Assembly (NCBI GenBank): GCA_020438185.1
Contig: JAGQVC010000076.1
Span: 1-7,296, forward strand
From: Bacteroidota bacterium
GTDB taxonomy: Bacteria; Bacteroidota; Bacteroidia; M30B66
Length of the DNA: 7,296 bases
Direction of reading: 5' to 3'
The number at the start of each line of letters is the position of its first letter. Positions within the stretch are counted from its first letter, which is position 1. Below the pieces are notes generated by a model. The model was not told the DNA's origin, made no database searches, and worked only from the letters and a program-made list of their open reading frames with translations. Positions 1-7,100 of this stretch are shown in pieces. The translations under genes were made by a program, and so were the position numbers.

Positions 1-1148
1 GATTCGGAATGATAAAGTGTTTTTACCTTGGTACTGCTAAAATCTTCAGACGCAATTCTTAATTCATCAATAAGACCATAGAAGAATCCTTTATTTCCAG
101 CCGGCATGGCTCCAATCACTAAATTGGTTCCTTCAGAATAATTTAGTTCGGTATGAATAGCTCTATCCTGAACGCCATTTAAATAAAGTATTAATGAATC
201 TTTTCTACCGGAAAAAACCGCAGTAATCTGATTCCATTTGTCTTTCTCAATAACAGAACCTCCCTCTGATTTCAATAACGTTGCAACACGTCCCTGAGCA
301 TCAGTTATTTCAAAAACAGCTTTTCCATTCGGGTCGAGATACAGACTAAAGCCTCCATTTCTGGAAGCATTTGAAATAATTGTTTGATCATATGGTTTTG
401 GACTGGTTTTAACCCAAACCGACACTGTAAAATCATTATTTAATTTTAATTCCGATTTGGATTCAAACTTCACATGAGCTCCGTCGTAGGCCAGAAAATC
501 CTTTGCTGCTGCAAAGCGTCCTTCTTCATCTTTCACCCCACGGTATTCTCCTGCCATCGGAATCATACCGTCCGATTGAAAACCCCTGTTCATGTGCCAT
601 ACAGCTTCGTATGGGGAATCGAATGTTTTATTATCCTCAAATGACAATGCATCTGATTTACCATAATACAGGTAAACAGAGTTCCTTTGTGCATTCAATG
701 TGTCAAGTCGAACCCAGGCAAGTAATTTACCGCTAACAGGTTCAAATCGCTCAATCTGATAAGGAAGAATAGTAATCCCGTCCTCCGCTGTAAATACGAT
801 GTCTTCACCATCGCGTCCCGAAACCATTCCGCCATCCTGAACCCGTTTCAGCTCATCCAGCCGCAGGCTGACAAGCATTGGGAAATTTGCCAGGCTTTCG
901 CCTGCAGGGATGTTCTCAACATTAATGCTGATTTTTTTTCTGCCGGAGTAACCTTCAAGGACTTCAACCTTTGGATTTAAAAGTGCTTCCTTTTCAGCCG
1001 CCCTGCTCTCGCTTACCTCTCCAATAAATGAATACAGGTAAAAAATCCCGGCTGCCAGTGATGCCATTGTTGAAGCAACAGCTACAGCACGCAGGCGTCG
1101 TTTGAGGCGGTAACTAAGGCGATTTCGGGTGCGTAGACGTAGTCTCAT
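1..1148 (-). CDS. DUF2341 and LamG domain protein, membrane-anchored or exported (3' end outside window)
   Basis: Reading leftward from ATG at 1148, the frame stays open for 382 codons to the window edge, so the C-terminus is missing. Residues 1-20 carry nine Arg and one Lys; a hydrophobic segment follows at about 21-42, which could be a signal anchor or a signal peptide with an unusually basic n-region. Residues about 70-165 resemble DUF2341: FPMLVSL near 89, D(I)VFT near 116, LPYQIERFE near 128, AWVRLDT near 144, VYLYYG near 158. Residues about 215-380 resemble a LamG/concanavalin-A-like domain, with FTVSVWVKT near 240, W305 before a strand, YLNG near 322, and the closing GLIDELRI near 358. 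In this family such domains usually bind glycans or act in adhesion; no catalytic motif is visible, so the role is unknown. It begins 22 nt after the upstream gene and is probably co-transcribed with it. No Shine-Dalgarno is evident. The domain calls are fairly secure; topology and function are inference. Confidence 0.85.
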   Translation of the reverse strand, partial: MRLRLRTRNRLSYRLKRRLRAVAVASTMASLAAGIFYLYSFIGEVSESRAAEKEALLNPKVEVLEGYSGRKKISINVENIPAGESLANFPMLVSLRLDELKRVQDGGMVSGRDGEDIVFTAEDGITILPYQIERFEPVSGKLLAWVRLDTLNAQRNSVYLYYGKSDALSFEDNKTFDSPYEAVWHMNRGFQSDGMIPMAGEYRGVKDEEGRFAAAKDFLAYDGAHVKFESKSELKLNNDFTVSVWVKTSPKPYDQTIISNASRNGGFSLYLDPNGKAVFEITDAQGRVATLLKSEGGSVIEKDKWNQITAVFSGRKDSLILYLNGVQDRAIHTELNYSEGTNLVIGAMPAGNKGFFYGLIDELRIASEDFSSTKVKTLYHSE

Positions 1149-1170
1149 GCAAATTCTGCTGAAGTGTTAA

Positions 1171-1683
1171 TTATTTTTTGTCTTCGCCTTCAACAGGAAC
1201 TGAGGCGCTTCCGGTAGAATTAGAAGCGGCACCTGTTTTAACCCGCACAACCGATGAATAATTGAAAGTATGATCGGTACCAACCTGCATGATTCTGTAA
1301 TGTGCAAAACCGGCAGGAGGGGCATCATCAACAAAAGAGTAAAAAAGATTTACATTTTTAGTCGTTCCCACACGATCCTTGAATCCCAGGGCCTCAAATG
1401 CATCTCCATCCGCAGAACGCTCTACGATAAATACACCGTCTTTTTTATCATTCTCAACCAGCCAGCGCAGATAGGTTTTGCCTTCTACATATACCGGCGA
1501 AAACGACAGGAAGTTGTCAACCGTATCCTTTACTAATTCCTGGGCTTCTGAAGGCGGGGCAACTTTAAATGATTGTTCAATTACCTGAGCTTCAGTATAA
1601 GCTCCAAAGAATATCATCCCGACCGCCAGGGCCAGGCCTTTTAATTGTGATGAAATACGGGAGTTTAAGTTGAGGTTCTCCAT
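1171..1683 (-). CDS. Small exported protein with one fibronectin-III-like module
   Basis: This 170-residue protein starts with a probable signal peptide: Lys15, then a hydrophobic stretch at about 16-30, and likely cleavage after EAQ at 31-33. Residues about 62-148 match the beta-sandwich module that commonly sits just before the sorting domain in Bacteroidota T9SS cargo: LRWLVEN near 72 (strand with the core Trp), VFIVERSADG near 84, YSFVDDAPP near 115, HYRIMQVG near 128, and a final strand SSVVRVK near 143. The protein then ends in a short polar tail rich in Ser, Thr, Gly and charged residues, with no C-terminal sorting domain. It would therefore be periplasmic or released rather than T9SS-anchored. 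It is the first gene of a probable pair with the DUF2341-LamG gene 22 nt downstream, so a structural or partner role at the envelope is possible. No catalytic residues are recognisable. The start at 1683 was chosen because it gives a full signal peptide; the later Met23 would lie inside the hydrophobic core. Confidence 0.8.
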   Translation of the reverse strand: MENLNLNSRISSQLKGLALAVGMIFFGAYTEAQVIEQSFKVAPPSEAQELVKDTVDNFLSFSPVYVEGKTYLRWLVENDKKDGVFIVERSADGDAFEALGFKDRVGTTKNVNLFYSFVDDAPPAGFAHYRIMQVGTDHTFNYSSVVRVKTGAASNSTGSASVPVEGEDKK

Positions 1684-2019
1684 GGACTGTTAATTTTTGG
1701 ATTCCTCAACGAGTGCAATCAAATTACGGTTGCCTTGTTATTGCATTGAACTTTGCTTTTTCTTTCAGATGTAAGAAATTTATTGCCGAATCAAATTAAA
1801 TGGTGTTAAATATCTGTAAACCAATTGTATATGCGCCTTCTAATTGGTGAAATCTAATGTAAGAAAAGGCACTTTTCGAATCCACTTTTATTTTTTAATG
1901 GCTCTTATCATTTAATAAATAACAAATCCAATATCAATTTAATCTTCAATTTCTGAAAACTAATTCATCTTGAATCCCGGAGTATTTAATCGGAAATTTA
2001 TTGCAACGTGTTTTTTAAC
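1684..2019. other. 336-bp AT-rich non-coding stretch
   Basis: No reading frame of useful length, RNA gene or strong GC-rich terminator hairpin was found between the end of parE and the start of the small exported protein gene, both on the minus strand. It should hold the promoter for the 1683 gene, but I see only imperfect TAnnTTTC boxes on the minus strand (for example 1782-1775) and none has a TTG at the expected spacing. A 12-bp direct repeat, GAAATTTATTGC, occurs at 1775-1786 and 1993-2004. A 7-bp inverted repeat, ACCAATT/AATTGGT, occurs at 1820-1826 and 1842-1848 and is weak enough to be chance. The missing terminator leaves read-through from parE possible. Confidence 0.6.
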
Positions 2020-3891
2020 TTATTCAGCAAGTTCTTCTTCCGATTCCTCAACCAAATCCTTTTCAACTTTCAGATGATCAATAATAAATAATTGCCTTTC
2101 GGGAGTGTTTTTTCCCATATAAAATTCAAGCAATTGAGGGAGATTTTCTTCACGTTTAAACATGACAGGTTCCAGACGAATATCTTTGCCAATAAAGTGT
2201 TTGAATTCATCTGGCGAAATTTCGCCCAACCCTTTAAATCGGGTAATTTCAGGGTTCTTTCCTGCTTTAGAAATGGCATTTCTGCGCTCTTCATCAGAAT
2301 AACAATAAAAGGTGTCTTTTTTGTTTCTTACCCGGAACAAAGGAGTTTGCAGAATATACAAATGTCCGTTTTTAACCAGATCGGGGAAGAATTGAAGAAA
2401 GAATGTAATCATTAACAACCTGATATGCATTCCATCAACATCGGCATCGGTCGCAATCACAATATTGTTATAACGCAGATTGTCCATTCCGTCCTCAATA
2501 TTCAGGGCACTCTGAAGCAGATTAAATTCTTCATTTTCATAAACAATCTTCTTTGTTAATCCATAGCAATTCAACGGTTTCCCTTTCAGGGAGAACACCG
2601 CCTGAGTATTTACATCACGGCTCTTTGTAATGGAACCTGATGCGGAATCTCCCTCCGTAATAAACAAAGTTGTATCAAGTCTTTCAGCGTGATTGGAATT
2701 ATAATGCACCCTGCAGTCGCGCAGTTTTTTATTGTGCAGACTCACTTTTTTGGCTCGTTCTCTTGCCAGTTTTCTAATGCCCGATAATTCTTTACGTTCC
2801 TTTTCACTTTGCAGAATTTTCTGCAATAGCACTTCTGCAACTTCCGGATGCTTATGCAGATAATTATCAAGCTCTGTTTTCAGAAAATCAATAACAAAAG
2901 TCCTTATAGCCGGTCCTTCTGGCCCCAGATTCTGACTGCCCAGCTTGGTTTTGGTCTGACTCTCAAAAACCGGTTCAATCACCTTGATGCTTATGGCTGC
3001 AATAATACTTTGGCGTATGTCATTTGCATCGAAATCCTTTTTATAGAAATCACGCACTGTCTTAACCACCGCTTCACGCAAAGAAGCCTGATGCGTTCCT
3101 CCCTGTGTAGTGTGTTGTCCGTTTACAAACGAATAATACTCCTCACTGTATTGGGCTCCATGCGTCATCGCAATTTCAATGTCCTCACCTTTCAGGTGGA
3201 TAATCGGATAAAGAGGCTCCCCGCTCAGGTTTTGCTCTAATAAATCAAAAAGCCCCCTGTCCGATTTATAAACATTTCCATTAAAATGAATGCTTAGACC
3301 AGTATTCAGATAGGCATAATTCCAAAGCATTTTCTCAACGTATTCGTTGATATACTTGAAATTTCCAAATATTTGTTCATCAGCGAAAAACTGAATCATC
3401 GTGCCACGGTTTTCGGTAGTGTCCTCAATTGCAGGATCTTCAGTTAACTCACCACGCTCAAATCCGGCACGCTTTATTTTGCCGTCACGCACCGACTGTA
3501 CTTTAAAAAACTCACTCAGTGCATTCACCGCTTTTGTACCAACTCCATTCAAACCAACAGACTTCTTAAAAGCAACTGAATCATACTTGGCCCCTGTGTT
3601 TATTTTAGACACAACATCCACCACTTTTCCCAGTGGTATGCCCCTTCCGTAATCCCTCACCTTTACCACCCGGTCCTTGATGGAAATGTCAATGCGCTTC
3701 CCAAAACCCATCACAAATTCATCAATACAATTATCAACCACCTCTTTAAGCAAAACATAAACACCATCGTCCAGCGACGAACCATCTCCAAGCTTACCTA
3801 TATACATCCCCGGCCTGAGTCTGATATGCTCTTTCCAGTCGAGTGATTTTATCGAATCCTCCGAATAATTGTTTTCAGTCTTATCTGCCAT
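2020..3891 (-). CDS. parE: DNA topoisomerase IV subunit B (ParE)
   Basis: This is the ATPase subunit of topoisomerase IV, which with ParC decatenates daughter chromosomes and relaxes supercoils in the cytoplasm. The 623-residue length is normal for the Bacteroidota form. In the GHKL ATPase domain, RLRPGMYIG lies at 24-32, the N-box E50-VVDN-CIDE carries the catalytic Glu50 and Mg-binding Asn54, the G1 box DYGRGIP is at 80-86, and the lid motif VGLNGVG is at 112-118. The transducer domain has the ATP-contacting QTK at 312-314. The TOPRIM domain shows ITEGDSASG at 411-419 (Glu413), SLKGKPLN at 434-441, and TDADVDG at 481-487 (metal-binding Asp482 and Asp484). RFKGLGE is at 551-557. The N-terminus (SLDWKEHIRLRPG, a GKLGDGSS insert) fits ParE rather than the VLEGLEAVRKRPAMYIG form of GyrB. 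All key residues are present. The start at 3891 is secure because the next Met lies in the conserved RPGMYIG. No parC follows. It is divergent from the protease gene. Confidence 0.93.
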   Translation of the reverse strand: MADKTENNYSEDSIKSLDWKEHIRLRPGMYIGKLGDGSSLDDGVYVLLKEVVDNCIDEFVMGFGKRIDISIKDRVVKVRDYGRGIPLGKVVDVVSKINTGAKYDSVAFKKSVGLNGVGTKAVNALSEFFKVQSVRDGKIKRAGFERGELTEDPAIEDTTENRGTMIQFFADEQIFGNFKYINEYVEKMLWNYAYLNTGLSIHFNGNVYKSDRGLFDLLEQNLSGEPLYPIIHLKGEDIEIAMTHGAQYSEEYYSFVNGQHTTQGGTHQASLREAVVKTVRDFYKKDFDANDIRQSIIAAISIKVIEPVFESQTKTKLGSQNLGPEGPAIRTFVIDFLKTELDNYLHKHPEVAEVLLQKILQSEKERKELSGIRKLARERAKKVSLHNKKLRDCRVHYNSNHAERLDTTLFITEGDSASGSITKSRDVNTQAVFSLKGKPLNCYGLTKKIVYENEEFNLLQSALNIEDGMDNLRYNNIVIATDADVDGMHIRLLMITFFLQFFPDLVKNGHLYILQTPLFRVRNKKDTFYCYSDEERRNAISKAGKNPEITRFKGLGEISPDEFKHFIGKDIRLEPVMFKREENLPQLLEFYMGKNTPERQLFIIDHLKVEKDLVEESEEELAE

Positions 3892-3895
3892 ACAG

Positions 3896-3926
3896 CAAAA
3901 ATAAGCTCTGAGTCTTTCTTTTAAAC
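3896..3926 (-). promoter_or_regulatory. Candidate parE promoter (Bacteroidota type)
   Basis: On the minus strand TATTTTTG (3903-3896) matches the Bacteroidota -7 consensus TAnnTTTG exactly. A partial -33 match, GTTT (3926-3923), lies 19 nt upstream of it, where TTTG or TTG would be expected. Only 4 nt separate the box from the ATG at 3891, so transcription from it would begin at or next to the start codon and give a leaderless or near-leaderless mRNA. The region is AT-rich, so a chance match cannot be excluded. Confidence 0.4.
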
Positions 3927-4056
3927 AGCCGGACGAGGAATTTATTCACCAATTGATGAAATTTGCTGTGTAAGGCTATGTGCAGTGCGAACACTTTATA
4001 TGGATTTCATTTTTGTTTAGCTTTCAATAAACAATTGCATCGCTTCGGGTTTGTAA

Positions 4057-4079
4057 GAATTATGTTTAATTCATAATTC
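4057..4079. repeat. 8-bp inverted repeat upstream of the protease gene, possible operator
   Basis: GAATTATG (4057-4064) and CATAATTC (4072-4079) are perfect reverse complements separated by 7 nt (TTTAATT). The right arm abuts or overlaps the presumed -33 element of the rightward promoter. Arms of 8 bp centred 15 bp apart would suit a dimeric regulator. The hairpin is AT-only apart from one G-C pair at each end of the arm, so it is unlikely to be a terminator. Given the local AT content it could be chance. Confidence 0.35.
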
Positions 4080-4106
4080 GTTAGGCGACTCAAATTATTA
4101 TTTTTG
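4077..4106 (+). promoter_or_regulatory. Candidate protease promoter (Bacteroidota type)
   Basis: TATTTTTG at 4099-4106 matches the TAnnTTTG -7 consensus exactly. TTCG at 4077-4080, a weak -33 match, lies 18 nt upstream of it. Transcription would begin a few bases after 4106, leaving a 5' leader of roughly 15-20 nt before the ATG at 4130. The leader is AT-rich without a Shine-Dalgarno sequence, as is common for this phylum. Confidence 0.5.
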
Positions 4107-4129
4107 ACAATTAACCACCATTTTTTACG

Positions 4130-7100
4130 ATGAGATTTATTGCTTTTCTAAGTTTATTCTTTGCTTTCAGTTTCAATGTTCATGCACAACGGATTGATTC
4201 TGGATATTTTGATGGACAGCTATATATCAAATTAAAGGATGAAATTAAATTACCTCTATTTGATAAATCGGGATTAATACAGAATGCCGATTTTCTCAAA
4301 GAATTTGAGAATAAATATGGCGTTGAAAAGATTAGAGCCTCATTCTTCTTTTCTAAAAACCCGCAGCTCAGGAATACATTGCGGATATATTTTTCTGAAG
4401 CTGATGAAATTCAGTCCTTTATAAAGGATTTGTCATCATTGCCGCAGATAGAATACGTCGAGCCTGTTCCCCTTCACCGCACAACGCTCACTCCAAATGA
4501 TTTGGGGGGAAACAGCACGAATGGAACCGGTCAGTGGAGCTTATGGAAAATCAATGCACAGGCAGCCTGGGATATCACAGTTGGCAATAGCGCGGTAGTA
4601 GTTGCTGTTGTCGACGATGCCGTTCAAATCACACATCCCGACTTGCAGAATGTTTGCCTGCCCGGTCGCGATGTTTCTGATCAGGACAACGACCCCAATC
4701 CTCCGGACAACACATTCGACCATGGTACGCACGTAGCGGGAATTATTGGAGCTCAAACAAATAATGGAACAGGTGTGGCTTCTATTGGTTTTGGAGTTAG
4801 CATTTTGCCGGTTAAATCAACAAACCAGGCTGAATTCATCACCGATGGTTATGAGGGTTTGGTGTGGGCAATCGAAAATGGAGCGGATGTCGTAAATATG
4901 TCCTGGGGCGGGAGTGGTTTTAGTCAGACTGGTCAGAATATAATGGATATTGGTTATAACCAAAATGTGGTTTTGGTTGCTGCTTCCGGCAACGATGATG
5001 TAAGCGATTTATTCTATCCTGCAGCTTTTGACCATGTAATTACTGTTGCCAGCACCTCGTCTTCTGACGCAAAATCGGGTTTTTCAAATTATGGCGCATG
5101 GATCGATATTTCAGCACCAGGCTCTTCAATTCGCTCTACTGTTCCAACATCTTCCTACGATTTTAAAAGTGGTACTTCCATGGCTTCCCCGCTTGTAGCG
5201 GGATTGTGTGGATTGATGTTGTCTGCCAACTCCCTCTTAACTCCTGACGAAATTCTGGATTGTCTCCAGCAAAGTGCCGATAATATTGATGCAAATAATC
5301 CAAATTATATTGGACAATTAGGTGCAGGGCGAATTAATGCCGAAGCAGCTGTTGCATGCGCCAATGTTAGCGCTCTGGCTTTCGATGCTTCCGTTTTTTC
5401 TATTGTTTCACCGGTTGCTTCAACTTGCGAAACCTCCGTTATTCCTGAAATTATTATTAGAAATAATGGACAAAATCTTATTAACTCAGTTCAGGTAAAC
5501 ATTTCTCTGGATGGCATACAAGTAGGCACCTTTACCTGGAATGGTAATTTAAATTCACAGCAAAGTATTCAGATTTCATTACCAGCATTTAATGCTACTA
5601 TTGGAGATCATATATTAGAGATTTGTTCCTCTCAACTCAACGGGAATGTTCAGGATGTTTTTATTTCTAACAATTGCAAGTCGGTTAATTTTTCTGTAAT
5701 TCCGCCTAACGGCGGGATATTGCCTTTCAGTGAAACCTTTGAAAGCGGCAGCTTTGCTACCAATGGTTGGACTGTAGTTAATCCGGATAATCAGGATGGT
5801 TGGGAATTGGTATCGACCGGAGGAAATACACCGGGTGCAGTTTCAGCAAGCATACCATTTTATGTTTACAGCAATGTCGGTCAGCGCGATGGATTAATTA
5901 CCCCGGCTTTTGATTTTACTGCTTATGAAAATATCCAAATGGATTTCGATCATGCATATCGCAGGTATGAACAAGGCTACACAGATTCACTCATAGTTAG
6001 TGTTTCTACCGATTGCGGTATAACCTTCCCACATCGTATTTATTTAGGAGGCGAAAATGGCACAGGCTCATTTGCTACTCAAAGCATTTCAACACAGTAT
6101 TTTACTCCAGCGGTAGCTGACGACTGGTGCGGAGGCTCCATTGGATCGGCATGTGTATCGCTTGATCTGAATCAATTCTCAGGCATGTCGGGTGTGAGAA
6201 TTAAATTCGAAGGGTATAATAATTTTGGTAACAATCTTTACCTCGATAACATCAACATTACAGGCGACTTATTAGGTTTACCTCCTGTAGCATCATTCGC
6301 AGCTTCAGGTAGTACAACTATTTGTGCCGGTGAATTTGTATTATTTCAAAACACAAGTACAAACGAGCCCGGTAACTTCAGCTGGAACTTTAATGGCGGT
6401 TCGCCTGCTTCTTCGCAGGATGAAAACCCTGAAATAACATACAATATACCTGGTATTTATCAGGTGAGTCTTACTGTTCAAAATCAATTTGGGTCCGATA
6501 CCGAACAGATCAGTAATTATATCATAGTGAATGAAATTCCTCCATTAAACGTAAGTGTGCAGCCACCGGCAGTTTGCCTGGGTCAATCTGCAGAAATAAC
6601 AGCTTCGGGGGCAACAAATTATTCATGGTCGCCTCAAAGTATTCTGTCTTCTGCATCCGGCAGTGTTGTTCAGGCTACGCCTGATGAAACCTCTACTCTT
6701 ACACTTTCAGGTACCAATGCAAATGGCTGTACAAATTCATTTCAATTTGTTATACAGGTTTACGACATCCCGCAAATTCCTGAAGCAATTCAAACAGGTG
6801 TTAATGAATTAACTGCTCCTGATGCCTTCGCTTATCAATGGTATTTTGAAGGTAATCCTATCGAAGGAGGGACATTTCAGACTTATTCACCCAGCCAGAG
6901 CGGTAATTATTCTGTAGAGGTATTCAACCAAAATGGCTGCTCATCAATTTCAGAAGAAATAAATTTTGACGATAATGTCCTGGATCTTTCTGCTATATCG
7001 TCCGATCCTATTTCAATTTATCCAAATCCTTCACGCGATTATATTTATATATCCAATTTAGGAGTAAAGAATCAGTATCGCTTGTTTTCTTCCGATGGTA

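Larger units (their letters stand above)
3892..4129. other. Divergent intergenic region between parE and the protease gene
   Basis: This 238-bp AT-rich region lies between two genes transcribed away from each other, so it must supply both promoters unless either is transcribed from within its neighbour. It contains a perfect TATTTTTG box on each strand close to each start codon and an 8-bp inverted repeat next to the rightward promoter, all listed separately. The central part, roughly 3930-4050, shows no reading frame, RNA or hairpin that I can support. Neither start codon is preceded by a Shine-Dalgarno sequence, which is usual in Bacteroidota. Confidence 0.6.

Noticed and set aside
503..736. 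77-codon plus-strand open frame
   Set aside because: It lies antisense within the DUF2341-LamG coding sequence and its product shows no recognisable domain or coding character.
1270..1536. 88-codon plus-strand open frame
   Set aside because: It is antisense to the small exported protein, which has a clear signal peptide and FnIII-like signature; the antisense product has none.
1820..1848. Inverted repeat ACCAATT/AATTGGT as a parE terminator
   Set aside because: The arms are only 7 bp and AT-rich with a 15-nt loop and no following U-tract on the minus strand; about one such match is expected by chance in a region of this size.
1800..1850. 16-codon plus-strand frame starting ATG GTG in the non-coding stretch
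   Set aside because: Too short, with no ribosome binding signal, no motif and no supporting context.
2070..3652. Several open frames of 74 to 130 codons on both strands within parE
   Set aside because: All overlap the strongly conserved parE reading frame and encode sequences without motifs, so they are shadows of it.
2020..3891. GyrB instead of ParE
   Set aside because: The N-terminal sequence SLDWKEHIRLRPGMYIG followed by the GKLGDGSS insert is the ParE form in this phylum; GyrB would read like VLEGLEAVRKRPAMYIG.
4541..4756. 71-codon minus-strand open frame
   Set aside because: It is antisense to the S8 catalytic domain, across the Asp and His motifs, with no features of its own.
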